Shown here: positions 36,114 through 45,357 of the stretch, in pieces
Layout: every line of letters begins with the position of its first letter
Position numbering within the stretch: position 1 is the stretch's first letter
DNA from: MAG-121220-bin8 sp965655865
Lineage (GTDB): Bacteria > Bacteroidota > Bacteroidia > Flavobacteriales > Flavobacteriaceae
NCBI GenBank assembly: GCA_965655865.1
Contig: CBFHJJ010000002.1
Coordinates: forward strand, 101,831 to 165,830
Reading direction: 5' to 3'
Length of the DNA: 64,000 nt
Position numbers and translations under genes: made by a program
Notes under the pieces: generated by a model
The model's input: only the letters and a program-made list of their open reading frames with translations
Told to the model about the DNA's origin: nothing
The model's database searches: none

Positions 36114-36581
36114 TTGAAAGAAATTTTAGAAAAATTATTTATTGAATTCTTTAAGGATAATAAAGAACTTTTTTTAGTGGATTTAAATGTAGATTCTTTT
36201 AAAATTGATATTAAAATTGATGGTGACAACGGAGTTAAGGTTAGTGATTGTGTTTTATTATCTAAATACATTAAAAAACATTTTGATACTGAGTTAGATG
36301 ATTTTAGTTTAAACGTAAGTTCAGCTGGGCTTATGTCTCCGTTACTGACATACAGACAATTTCTAAAAAATTTAAATAGAAAATTGAATGTATCGTTGAA
36401 AGAGGGTGATGATATAAAAGGGAGTTTAGTTAATGTAAGTGAACAGGATATCACATTAGAATGGACGGCTCGTGAGCCTAAACCTGTTGGAAAAGGCAAA
36501 GTGACTGTAAAAAAAAATAAATTAATTGCTTTTGAACAAATTAAAAAAGCAAATTTAGTAGTAGAATTTAATAAAATATAA
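36114..36581 (+). CDS. rimP: Ribosome maturation factor RimP
   Basis: RimP helps assemble the 30S subunit. The sequence matches the Bacteroidota form: FLVDLNV, IKIDGDNGVKVSDCVLLS, DFSLNVSSAGLMSPLL, and the C-terminal EWTAREPKPVGKGKVTVKK segment with SH3-like fold. The frame is open back to 36051, but I place the start at the TTG at 36114 (155 residues). This matches relatives, which begin near this helix (LKEILEKL), and the upstream ATG at 36084 lies in the loop of a strong hairpin and the TTG at 36051 lies inside the promoter. nusA starts 2 bases later. The exact start remains open. Confidence 0.9.
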   Translation: MKEILEKLFIEFFKDNKELFLVDLNVDSFKIDIKIDGDNGVKVSDCVLLSKYIKKHFDTELDDFSLNVSSAGLMSPLLTYRQFLKNLNRKLNVSLKEGDDIKGSLVNVSEQDITLEWTAREPKPVGKGKVTVKKNKLIAFEQIKKANLVVEFNKI

Positions 36582-36583
36582 GC

Positions 36584-37816
36584 ATGGAAAATTTATCTTT
36601 AATAGAATCATTTTCGGAATTTAAGGACGAAAAATTTATAGACAGAGTAACATTAATGTCAATACTTGAAGAGGTTTTTAGAAACACTCTTAAAAGAAAA
36701 TATGGTGATGACGATAACTTTGATATAATTATTAATCCCGATAAAGGTGATTTAGAGATTTGGAGAAATAGAATTGTTGTTGAAGATGGTGCAGTTGAGG
36801 ACGAAAATCAAGAAATTTCAATTACTGAGGCTAGAAAAATCGAACCTGATTTTGAAGTAGGAGAAGACGTTTCAGAAGAAGTTAAATTAGTTGATCTAGG
36901 AAGAAGAACTGTTCTTTCACTAAGACAAAATCTAGTGTCTAGAGTTCATGAGCATGATAATGGAATTATTTACAAACAATTTATTGATTTAATTGGTGAA
37001 ATATATACAGCAGAAGTTCATCACATTAGACATAACGTTGTGATATTACTTGATGATGACGGTAATGAATTAATTATGCCTAAAGATCGTCAAATACCCT
37101 CTGATTTTTACAGAAAAGGAGATTCTGTTAGAGGAGTTATTGAGTCTGTAGAATTAAAAGGTAATAAACCCTCAATTATTTTTTCAAGAACTTCTCCAAA
37201 GTTTTTAGAAAAACTTTTTGAACAAGATATTCCTGAAGTATTTGATGGCTTAATTTCAGTAAAAAAAGTTGTTAGGATTCCTGGCGAAAAAGCAAAAGTG
37301 GCTGTGGATTCATATGATGATAGAATTGATCCAGTTGGAGCCTGTGTTGGTATGAAAGGATCTAGAATTCACGGAATTGTAAGAGAACTTGGAAATGAAA
37401 ATATTGATGTTATTAATTTTACTAATAACACTCAATTATTAATAACAAGAGCATTAAGTCCAGCAAAAATTTCTTCTTTAAAAATTAATGAAGAGAAAAA
37501 AACTGTAGAAGCTTTCATGGATCCCGAGCAAGTATCAAAAGCTATTGGAAGAGGTGGACATAATATTAGATTAGCAGGTCAATTGACGGGTTATGAAATA
37601 GATGTATATAGAGAAGGAGCCGAGGAAGATGTTGAATTAACTGAATTCTCTGATGAAATTGAAGACTGGGTTCTTGAAGAGTTTAAAAAAGCTGGTCTTG
37701 ACACTGCAAAAAGTGTATTAGAGCAAGATGTTGAAGATTTGATTAAAAGAACTGATTTAGAAGAAGAAACTATCTTGTCAGTTAGAAACGTATTAAAAGC
37801 AGAATTTTCTGAATAA
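36584..37816 (+). CDS. nusA: Transcription termination/antitermination protein NusA
   Basis: This 410-residue RNA-polymerase-binding factor has the N-terminal domain (residues 1 to about 125, with EEVFRNTLKRKYGDD), an S1 domain (about 135-200, GEIYTAEVHHIRHNVVILL) and two KH domains (about 230-370). KH signatures are visible in VGACVGMKGSRIHGIVRELG and VSKAIGRGGHNIRLAGQLTG. The C-terminal acidic repeats of the long E. coli NusA are reduced to a short tail (residues about 375-410), as usual in Bacteroidota. It lies in the conserved rimP-nusA-infB order. Confidence 0.96.
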   Translation: MENLSLIESFSEFKDEKFIDRVTLMSILEEVFRNTLKRKYGDDDNFDIIINPDKGDLEIWRNRIVVEDGAVEDENQEISITEARKIEPDFEVGEDVSEEVKLVDLGRRTVLSLRQNLVSRVHEHDNGIIYKQFIDLIGEIYTAEVHHIRHNVVILLDDDGNELIMPKDRQIPSDFYRKGDSVRGVIESVELKGNKPSIIFSRTSPKFLEKLFEQDIPEVFDGLISVKKVVRIPGEKAKVAVDSYDDRIDPVGACVGMKGSRIHGIVRELGNENIDVINFTNNTQLLITRALSPAKISSLKINEEKKTVEAFMDPEQVSKAIGRGGHNIRLAGQLTGYEIDVYREGAEEDVELTEFSDEIEDWVLEEFKKAGLDTAKSVLEQDVEDLIKRTDLEEETILSVRNVLKAEFSE

Positions 37817-37827
37817 TAAACTTATTT

Positions 37828-40416
37828 ATGGGTGAAATTAAATTAACAAGATTAAACAAAATTTTAAGAGAATTTAATATTTCTCTTGATAGAGCAGTTG
37901 AGTTTCTTGCTTCTAATGGGCATGAAATTGATGCAAGACCTACCACTAAAATTTCACCTGATCAGTATACTTTGTTTTTGAATGAATTTAGTTCTGACAA
38001 ATCAAGTAAAGTAGAGTCACACGATTTAAGTGAAGAAAAAAGAAAAGAAAAAGAAGAGTTAAGAGTTAAGCTTGAAAAAGAACTTGAAGAAAAAGAAAAG
38101 AAAAGAAGTTCGTTTATTGAAAGAGCGGAAATCAAAAAACCTGTTCATTTAGGTAAAATCGATTTAGAAAAGTTTAACAAGCCAAAGCCAAAAACTAAAG
38201 AAGAACCACAAGTTGTCAAAGAAGTTGTAAAACCAGTTGAAAAGACTGAAAAAAATAAAGAAGAACCACAAGTTGACAAAGACAGTTCAAGTATAAAAAC
38301 AAATTATACTAAATTAAGTGGATTAAAAACAGTTGGAGATAAAATTGACTTAGGAAAGTTTGAAAAACCCAAGCCTTCTACTCCAAAACCCAATCCTGTA
38401 TCAAAAAGAAAAAGAATTAGAATTTCTAAAGATCCGGTAAAGCCATCTACCCAAAATAATAAAAGAAACTTTAATAAAACTGGAGGAAGATCTAAGTCTG
38501 TTCCAAATGAACCGTCTGAAGTTGATGTTCAAAAACAAATTAAAGAAACCTTAGAAAAATTACAAGGCAGGTCTTCATCGAAAGGAGCTAAGTATAGAAA
38601 AGAAAAAAGAGATTCCCATAAACTGAAATCAGATGAGGATTTAGCTCAGAATGAAGCTGAAAAGAAAACTATTAAAGTTACTGAATTTATTACCGTTGGA
38701 GAAGTTGCCACAATGATGGAGATAACATCAACCGAGATTATTTCTACGTGTATGTCTTTAGGTATTATGGTAACTATGAATCAAAGACTTGATGCAGAAA
38801 CTTTAACTATAGTAGCAGATGAATTTGGTTACGAAGTTGAATTTGTAACTGCGGATATTGAAGACTCTATAAAAGAAGTTGAAGACAATCCAGAAGATTT
38901 ACTTCCAAGAGCACCAATTGTTACTGTTATGGGACATGTAGATCATGGAAAAACTTCCCTTTTAGATTATATTAGAGAGGAAAATGTTATTGCTGGTGAA
39001 TCTGGTGGAATTACTCAACATATTGGAGCTTACAATGTCGTATTAAAAGATGGTCAAAACATAACATTTTTAGATACACCTGGTCACGAAGCATTTACTG
39101 CCATGCGTGCACGTGGAACTCAAATCACAGATTTAGTAATTATAGTAATTGCTGCTGACGATGATGTAATGCCACAAACTAAAGAAGCAATAAGTCATGC
39201 ACAAGCTGCTGGTGTGCCTATTATTTTTGCAATAAATAAAATAGATAGACCAAATTCAAATCCAGATAAAATTAAAGAAAAGCTTTCAGGAATGAACTTG
39301 CTTGTTGAAGAATGGGGAGGTAAAATTCAATCTCATGATGTATCTGCTTTAAAAGGAACGGGAGTTGATGAATTACTTGAAAAGGTTTTGCTTGAAGCTG
39401 AATTTTTAGAACTTAAAGCAAATCCAAATAAAGCTGCAGTAGGTTCAGTAGTTGAAGCATACTTAGACAAAGGAAAGGGTTATATTTCTACAATTTTAGT
39501 TCAGTCTGGGACTTTAAAAATTGGAGACTATTTATTGGCTGGTCAAAATTCTGGAAAAGTTAAAGCAATGCAGGATGAACGAGGAAATGCAATAACTGAG
39601 GCTGGTCCCTCAACACCTGTATCAATATTAGGTCTTGACGGAGCTCCGCAAGCTGGAGATAAATTTAATGTATTTGAAGACGAGAAAGAAGCAAAACAAA
39701 TTGCAGTAAAAAGAACCCAGTTAGTTAGAGAGCAGTCAGTCAGAACACAAAAGCATATTACTCTTGATGAAATTGGAAGAAGAATTGCTGTTGGTGAATT
39801 CAAAGAGTTAAACATTATTTTAAAAGGTGATGTTGACGGATCCGTTGAAGCATTGACCGATTCCTTTCAAAAATTATCAACTGACGAAATTCTTATTAAT
39901 ATAATTCACAAAGCTGTTGGCGCAATTACAGAATCGGATGTATTATTAGCTTCTGCTTCAGATGCAATAATTATTGGGTTTAATGTTCGTCCAACTGGAA
40001 ATGCTAGGCAAATAGCTGATAAGGAAGAAATTGATATTAGAAATTATTCAATTATTTATGATGCAATAAATGACCTTAAAGATGCTATGGAAGGTATGTT
40101 AGCTCCAAAATTTAAAGAAGAAATTTCTGGTAACGCTGAAATTAGAGAAACATTTAAAATTTCTAAAGTAGGTACTATTGCAGGTTGTATGGTGACTAGT
40201 GGAAAGATTTTCAGAAATTCAAGTATAAGAATTATAAGAGACGGAGTTGTAATTAGTTCTGGTGTATTATCTTCATTAAAAAGGTTTAAAGATGATGCAA
40301 AAGAAGTGTCTAAAGGTTATGATTGTGGATTGCAAGTCAAAAACTACAATGATATTAGAATTGGTGATGTGATTGAAGCTTATTCTCAAGTTGAAATAAA
40401 AAAGAAACTAAAGTAA
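37828..40416 (+). CDS. infB: Translation initiation factor IF-2
   Basis: This 862-residue GTPase brings initiator tRNA to the 30S subunit. The N-terminal region begins with the short IF2 N-domain (IKLTRLNKILREFNISLDRA), then about 230 residues of charged linker. The GTPase domain has G1 in GHVDHGKTSL (about 370), DTPGHEAFTAMRARG and the NKID motif near 468. Domains II-IV follow to the C-terminus. The linker contains a 60-base internal repeat (38196-38280). It begins 11 bases after nusA and its stop abuts the stop of the convergent SPOR gene with no gap. Confidence 0.96.
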   Translation: MGEIKLTRLNKILREFNISLDRAVEFLASNGHEIDARPTTKISPDQYTLFLNEFSSDKSSKVESHDLSEEKRKEKEELRVKLEKELEEKEKKRSSFIERAEIKKPVHLGKIDLEKFNKPKPKTKEEPQVVKEVVKPVEKTEKNKEEPQVDKDSSSIKTNYTKLSGLKTVGDKIDLGKFEKPKPSTPKPNPVSKRKRIRISKDPVKPSTQNNKRNFNKTGGRSKSVPNEPSEVDVQKQIKETLEKLQGRSSSKGAKYRKEKRDSHKLKSDEDLAQNEAEKKTIKVTEFITVGEVATMMEITSTEIISTCMSLGIMVTMNQRLDAETLTIVADEFGYEVEFVTADIEDSIKEVEDNPEDLLPRAPIVTVMGHVDHGKTSLLDYIREENVIAGESGGITQHIGAYNVVLKDGQNITFLDTPGHEAFTAMRARGTQITDLVIIVIAADDDVMPQTKEAISHAQAAGVPIIFAINKIDRPNSNPDKIKEKLSGMNLLVEEWGGKIQSHDVSALKGTGVDELLEKVLLEAEFLELKANPNKAAVGSVVEAYLDKGKGYISTILVQSGTLKIGDYLLAGQNSGKVKAMQDERGNAITEAGPSTPVSILGLDGAPQAGDKFNVFEDEKEAKQIAVKRTQLVREQSVRTQKHITLDEIGRRIAVGEFKELNIILKGDVDGSVEALTDSFQKLSTDEILINIIHKAVGAITESDVLLASASDAIIIGFNVRPTGNARQIADKEEIDIRNYSIIYDAINDLKDAMEGMLAPKFKEEISGNAEIRETFKISKVGTIAGCMVTSGKIFRNSSIRIIRDGVVISSGVLSSLKRFKDDAKEVSKGYDCGLQVKNYNDIRIGDVIEAYSQVEIKKKLK
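38196..38280 (+). repeat. Imperfect 60-base direct repeat in the IF-2 linker
   Basis: The sequence TAAAGAAGAACCACAAGTTG occurs at 38196 and again at 38256, exactly 60 bases apart, encoding KEEPQV twice. A related KIDLxKFxKPKP motif also appears before and after. This looks like expansion of a low-complexity linker inside one gene. Confidence 0.7.
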
Positions 40417-40788
40417 TTATTTAGGTTGCAAAATAAATGCTGAATTAAATTCTTTTTTAATATTTTTCAGCTCCCTTATTGCTTTAATTCTAGACACATA
40501 TTTACCTAGTCTTATTTTATAGTATGGTGTTTCAAAACTGTTAAATATTTCTTCATATTTTTCTTCATTTTTTAATTTGTCCAATAAGTTTTTATAGTCT
40601 GTAAAATTTCCACTGAAAACTTGAATAGTGTATTGGCCAGCCGTAAAAGCCTCCTGATTTACAATTTTTTTTAATTCAATAACTTTTTCAAGTTTTGGGT
40701 CTTGATTTATTGTAATTGAATCTGATTGAGAAAAAGATTTAAAGCTTATTGTCAATAAAAAAATTACAGAAAAGACTGATTTGTACAT
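40417..40788 (-). CDS. Exported SPOR-domain protein
   Basis: The 123-residue protein has a signal peptide (residues 1-20, ending SFKSFSQ) and a SPOR domain at about residues 50-120 (YTIQVFSGNFTDYKNLLDKL then YKIRLGKYVSRIKAIREL). SPOR domains bind peptidoglycan strands lacking stem peptides, typically at division sites. The protein is very short and has no other domain, so it is probably a periplasmic accessory. The -7 box TATATTTG lies only 5 nt before the ATG, suggesting a leaderless mRNA. It is convergent with infB with no gap. Confidence 0.85.
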   Translation of the reverse strand: MYKSVFSVIFLLTISFKSFSQSDSITINQDPKLEKVIELKKIVNQEAFTAGQYTIQVFSGNFTDYKNLLDKLKNEEKYEEIFNSFETPYYKIRLGKYVSRIKAIRELKNIKKEFNSAFILQPK

Positions 40789-40793
40789 CTTTA

Positions 40794-40801
40794 CAAATAT
40801 A
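40794..40801 (-). promoter_or_regulatory. -7 box TATATTTG of the SPOR gene, 5 nt from the ATG
   Basis: On the minus strand TATATTTG is followed by 5 bases and then the ATG. This matches the close spacing seen at panD, glyS and ruvB. No -33 TTG is visible. Confidence 0.45.
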
Positions 40802-40915
40802 GTTTTTTGCCTAGGGTTTTTTTAAAATAAATAGTTTTTTTTTTAATAATTATTTAGAATGGATATAAATTAAAAATTACATTTAAGTTAGGTTTTAATT
40901 ATCATTCTTGTGTTG

Positions 40916-40923
40916 TATTTTTG
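40916..40923 (+). promoter_or_regulatory. -7 box TATTTTTG of the act-cox operon
   Basis: TATTTTTG followed by C lies in a 161-base divergent gap and would start transcription at about 40927. The -33 region has no clean TTG. This is the only promoter-like site before actA, so it probably drives the whole actABCDEF-coxBA run. Confidence 0.5.
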
Positions 40924-40949
40924 CCGTCTAATTTTGATACAATTTTTAA

Positions 40950-42260
40950 TTGTCAGTCGTAGTAAAAACATCTTTATTGAAGGCTATTTTGAAACTATTT
41001 AAACAAGTATCTGTTTCTAAGGTATTTTTTGCCGTTTTAGTTTTTTCTTTTACATTAAATATTTCAGCACAAGAAATTGATATAGCAAAAGGTAAATCTC
41101 TTTTTAATGCCAATTGTGCTTCATGTCATAAACTAAATAAAAATTTAGTTGGACCCGCGTTAAAAGGCGTGTCTGCTAAATATGAAAAAGAATGGCTTTA
41201 CTCTTGGATAAAAAATAGTGCTGCGCTAATCAAGTCTGGAGATGACCAAGCAGTAGCTATTTACGAAGAGTATAATAAAGTTGCAATGAACGCTTTTCCT
41301 CAACTGTCTAATGAGGATATTGATAATATTTTAGCATATACTGACTATGTTCCTGAACCTGTAGTTAACGCAGATGTTGGGACAGTCACAACTAGCTCTG
41401 ACAGCAACTCTTCATTAACAAATGATATCGTACTTGTTTTACTCACTGTAGTTTTATTAGTACTAATAACGATGCTGTTTTTAGTAACCAAAACTTTAAG
41501 GAATATTGCAGAAAAAAATGGAATAAATGTTGAAAAAGAACAAGGCTCTAAGTTTTCTATTTGGCAAGCATTTATTAAAAATCAATTTTTAATTTTTGTT
41601 TCGGTTATTCTACTTCTACTTTCTAGTGCATACTTTGCTTATGGTTACATGATGCAAATTGGAGTTGATCAGGGTTATATGCCTGTTCAGCCTATACATT
41701 ATTCACACAAAATTCATGCAGGTGCAAATCAAATTGAATGCCAGTACTGCCATTCATCTGCTAGGATATCAAAACACTCTGGGATTCCATCTCTTAATGT
41801 TTGTATGAATTGTCATGAAAACATTGCTGATTACAACGGAGAAGAAGATCTTGAAAAAGGATACACTAAAGATTTTTATACTAACGAAATAAAAAAACTT
41901 TACAAAGCTGTAGGTTGGGATGAAGAAACTCAATCATACACTGGAGATACTGAACCTGTTAAGTGGGTAAGAATACATAATTTACCTGATTTTGTTTATT
42001 TCAATCATTCTCAACATGTTTCGGTTGCCGGAATTGATTGTCAAAAGTGTCATGGACCAGTTGAAGAAATGGAAATACTGTATCAATACTCTCCTCTAAC
42101 TATGGGTTGGTGTATTGATTGTCATCGAGAGTCAAATATTAAAGTTAAAGACAATGAGTATTATACAAAAATACATGAAGAGTTGTCAAAAAAATATGGA
42201 GTTGAAGAATTATCTATTGCTCAAATGGGTGGTTTAGAATGTGGAAAATGTCATTATTAA
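40950..42260 (+). CDS. actA: Alternative complex III subunit A, six-haem cytochrome c
   Basis: ActA is the multihaem cytochrome of the quinol:cytochrome c/oxidoreductase complex (ACIII). An N-terminal mono-haem domain holds CASCH (near residue 55), then a membrane helix (about 160-180) and a second one (about 210-232), and a cytochrome c3-like region with CQYCH, CMNCH, CQKCH, CIDCH and CGKCH. The total of six CXXCH sites fits a fused Bacteroidota form. A signal peptide ends near ISAQ. The start is uncertain: TTG codons at 40950, 40977 and 40989 are in frame, and the last gives the most ordinary signal peptide (MKLFKQVSV). The longest form is listed. actB follows after 17 bases. Confidence 0.9.
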   Translation: MSVVVKTSLLKAILKLFKQVSVSKVFFAVLVFSFTLNISAQEIDIAKGKSLFNANCASCHKLNKNLVGPALKGVSAKYEKEWLYSWIKNSAALIKSGDDQAVAIYEEYNKVAMNAFPQLSNEDIDNILAYTDYVPEPVVNADVGTVTTSSDSNSSLTNDIVLVLLTVVLLVLITMLFLVTKTLRNIAEKNGINVEKEQGSKFSIWQAFIKNQFLIFVSVILLLLSSAYFAYGYMMQIGVDQGYMPVQPIHYSHKIHAGANQIECQYCHSSARISKHSGIPSLNVCMNCHENIADYNGEEDLEKGYTKDFYTNEIKKLYKAVGWDEETQSYTGDTEPVKWVRIHNLPDFVYFNHSQHVSVAGIDCQKCHGPVEEMEILYQYSPLTMGWCIDCHRESNIKVKDNEYYTKIHEELSKKYGVEELSIAQMGGLECGKCHY

Positions 42261-42277
42261 AAAAGTAATATTAAGAA

Positions 42278-45200
42278 ATGGGAAACCATAAAAAATATTG
42301 GAAAAGTGAATCAGAATTATCTTCTGATACTAAACTAGTAGATAAACTAGAACAAAATGAATTTGTTGAAGAGCTTCCTGTTGGGAGTTTATTAGAAGAT
42401 GAGAATAGTTTAGAAAATTCTAATGCTAGTAGAAGAGACTTTTTAAAATATTTAGGATTTAGTACAGCTGCAGCTACAGTAGCTAGTTGTGAAGGTCCTG
42501 TCAATAGATCTATCCCTTATGTTGTACAACCTGAGCAAATAGTGCCAGGTATTTCTAATTTTTATGCAACATCAATTTCTGATGGGTTTGATTTTGCAAA
42601 TGTACTTGTAAAAACAAGAGAGGGAAGACCAATTAAGATTGAAATCAATAATCAATCAAAAGATAATTCTCCAAATGCTAGGGTTCAAGCTTCAGTTCTT
42701 TCAATGTATGATAGTTCAAGAAATCAAGGCCCAACAATGGATGGCCAGGATATTTCTTGGAACCAGTTTAATGTAAATGTAAAAGCTCAACTTGATGCAA
42801 TGAAAGCATCAAACAAAAAAGTTGTTTTGCTGACACAAACTTTTGCTAGTCCTACAACTGAATTAATAATAAATAATTTTTTAAAAAAATATTCTAACAT
42901 TGATCATGTTATATACGATTCTATTTCCAATTCCAAAGCATTAGACGCTTTTGAAATTAGCTATGGAGTTAGGGCACTGCCTACCTACGATTTTGAAAAT
43001 GCAAATGTCATTGTTTCTTTTTCTGCTGATTTTCTTGGTGACTGGCAAGGTGGAGGATTTTCTAAAGGTTATGCTAAAACCAGAGTTCCTAAAAATGGGA
43101 AGATGTCTAAGCATTATCAAATCGAGGCTAACATGTCGCTCTCTGGAGCAAATGCTGATACAAGGATACCTTTAAAGCCTTCTTTACAGAAAAAAGCTTT
43201 ACTAAGAATTTATGATCTTATTTCTGGACAAAATAGTGGAGTTAAGTTAGACGACAAGCTTGAAGCAAAATTAAAATCAATTTCAGACAGCTTATTAAAC
43301 TCAAATGGAAATGGTATTTTTATTACGGGAATTGATGATTTAGGGGCACAACTTATTTCTTTAAAAATTAATCAGTTAATCAAGAGTAAAGTAATTAATG
43401 TTCAAAAGCTTAATTATACTAGTCAAGGCGATGATCAAAAAGTTTCTAATCTTGTTGAAAATGTTTTAAATAAAAAAATTAATGGATTAATTATGGTTGG
43501 AGTAAATCCATCATATACTCTTCCAAATAGTGAACAATTTAATGAGGCATTAAAGTCTGTTGATTTGTCAGTTTCTTTTTCAATGAATAATACAGAAACC
43601 ACTAAACTTTCAAAATGGGTTGCAGCAACTCCTCATTATTTAGAATCTTGGGGCGATGTAGAAATGAAATCCGGTAACTATAGTTTGGTACAACCTACTA
43701 TTAAACCTCTTTTTGACACTTTACAGTTTCAAGATGTTTTATTAAGCTGGCTAGGTTCTCCAAACTCATTTTATGATGAATTAAAAAATAATTGGAACGC
43801 ATTTATTCTTAAAGGTTCATCTTGGAATCAAGCTTTACATGATGGAGTTTATTATAACAATTCTAGCTCAAAAAAAATTAGTTCACCGTACACTTTTCCA
43901 AATATTAACAACTATATAGATAGTTTAAAATCTTCAGAATCTGATGGTTTTGAATTGACATTTTATTCAAAAACATCAATGGGTAATGGATTACAGGCTA
44001 ATAACCCTTGGTTGCAAGAAATGCCAGATCCAATAACAAGAGTGTCTTGGGACAACTATCTAACTGTTTCTAAATCAGATGCAAAAAGTTTAGGATTAAA
44101 AAACATTAATGATTCAAACGGGGCATTAAATAGTAATTTTGCTAATGTTTCTATAAGTAATAAATCATTAAAAATTCCGGTTGTTATTCAACCAGGTCAA
44201 GCCAAAGGATCTGTAGGTTTTTCTTTTGGTTATGGCAGAACAAGCGGAGTTAAAAACGAATTACAAACTGGAGTTAATGCCTACGACTTTTACAATAATT
44301 TTTTAAATGTTCAAAACGTCTCTATTGAATCTGTAAATGAAACACATGAGTTTGCTTGTGTTCAGCTTCACAATACTCTAATGGGGCGTGGAGATATTAT
44401 CAAAGAAACAACTCTTGAAATTTTTAACACAAAAAAATCTTCTGAGTGGAATCATATGACTCAGGTTTCTTTAAACCATATTGAAACTCCAGTGACTTCT
44501 CCAGATGTTGATATTTGGGATGAATTTGATAGATCTGTTGGTCACCACTTTAATTTATCGATTGATTTAAATGGTTGTACTGGATGTGGTGCATGTGTTA
44601 TTTCATGTCATGCGGAGAATAATGTGCCAGTGGTAGGTAAAACAGAAGTAAGAAAATCAAGAGACATGCACTGGCTGAGAATAGATAGATACTATTCTTC
44701 TGCTGAAACATTTTCTGGTGATAACAGTACAAAAGATAATATAAATGGTTTAAGCGATTCTTTATCTGTATTTGGTGAAATGGAAAATCCATCTGAAAAT
44801 CCTCAGGTTGCTTTTCAACCAGTTATGTGTCAACATTGTAACCATGCACCTTGTGAAACTGTTTGTCCAGTAGCGGCTACTTCTCATGGTAGACAAGGTC
44901 AAAATCATATGGCTTACAACAGATGTGTTGGAACAAGATATTGTGCGAATAATTGTCCTTATAAAGTAAGAAGATTTAATTGGTTCTTGTACAATAACAA
45001 TAACGAGTTTGATTTCAATATGAATGATGATCTGGGCAAAATGGTTTTAAATCCAGATGTTGTTGTTAGATCAAGAGGTGTAATGGAAAAATGTTCAATG
45101 TGTATTCAAAAAACACAGAAAACAATTTTAGATGCTAAGCTTGAAGGAAGAGAGATAAAAGATGGTGAATTCCAGACAGCTTGCTCTTCTGCTTGTGAAA

Positions 45201-45343
45201 CAGGAGCCATTGTTTTTGGTGATATTAATGATGAAGATAGTAAGGTATTAGAATTAAAAGAGGATGATAGAATGTATCATCTTTTAGAAAGTGTAGGTAC
45301 AAAACCAAATGTTATGTATCAGGTTAAAATAAGAAATACGTAA
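42278..45343 (+). CDS. actB: Alternative complex III subunit B, Tat-exported iron-sulfur protein
   Basis: The 1021-residue protein resembles molybdopterin oxidoreductases in its first 700 residues but in this family binds no molybdenum cofactor. A twin-arginine motif (SRRDFLKYLG) near residue 50 marks Tat export. The C-terminal ferredoxin-like part carries four cysteine clusters: CTGCGACVISCHAEN, CQHCNHAPCETVCPVAA, CVGTRYCANNCPYKVRRFN and CSMCIQKTQ with a later CSSACETGA, consistent with three [4Fe-4S] and one [3Fe-4S]. It passes electrons between the membrane subunits and ActA. It follows actA and precedes actC in the standard order. Confidence 0.93.
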   Translation: MGNHKKYWKSESELSSDTKLVDKLEQNEFVEELPVGSLLEDENSLENSNASRRDFLKYLGFSTAAATVASCEGPVNRSIPYVVQPEQIVPGISNFYATSISDGFDFANVLVKTREGRPIKIEINNQSKDNSPNARVQASVLSMYDSSRNQGPTMDGQDISWNQFNVNVKAQLDAMKASNKKVVLLTQTFASPTTELIINNFLKKYSNIDHVIYDSISNSKALDAFEISYGVRALPTYDFENANVIVSFSADFLGDWQGGGFSKGYAKTRVPKNGKMSKHYQIEANMSLSGANADTRIPLKPSLQKKALLRIYDLISGQNSGVKLDDKLEAKLKSISDSLLNSNGNGIFITGIDDLGAQLISLKINQLIKSKVINVQKLNYTSQGDDQKVSNLVENVLNKKINGLIMVGVNPSYTLPNSEQFNEALKSVDLSVSFSMNNTETTKLSKWVAATPHYLESWGDVEMKSGNYSLVQPTIKPLFDTLQFQDVLLSWLGSPNSFYDELKNNWNAFILKGSSWNQALHDGVYYNNSSSKKISSPYTFPNINNYIDSLKSSESDGFELTFYSKTSMGNGLQANNPWLQEMPDPITRVSWDNYLTVSKSDAKSLGLKNINDSNGALNSNFANVSISNKSLKIPVVIQPGQAKGSVGFSFGYGRTSGVKNELQTGVNAYDFYNNFLNVQNVSIESVNETHEFACVQLHNTLMGRGDIIKETTLEIFNTKKSSEWNHMTQVSLNHIETPVTSPDVDIWDEFDRSVGHHFNLSIDLNGCTGCGACVISCHAENNVPVVGKTEVRKSRDMHWLRIDRYYSSAETFSGDNSTKDNINGLSDSLSVFGEMENPSENPQVAFQPVMCQHCNHAPCETVCPVAATSHGRQGQNHMAYNRCVGTRYCANNCPYKVRRFNWFLYNNNNEFDFNMNDDLGKMVLNPDVVVRSRGVMEKCSMCIQKTQKTILDAKLEGREIKDGEFQTACSSACETGAIVFGDINDEDSKVLELKEDDRMYHLLESVGTKPNVMYQVKIRNT

Positions 45344-45357
45344 AAAGATAAATATAT

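Noticed and set aside
36005..36499. Long minus-strand frame opposite rimP
   Set aside because: It is antisense to a conserved gene with a promoter and operon context; the translation is Ser/Phe-rich shadow sequence.
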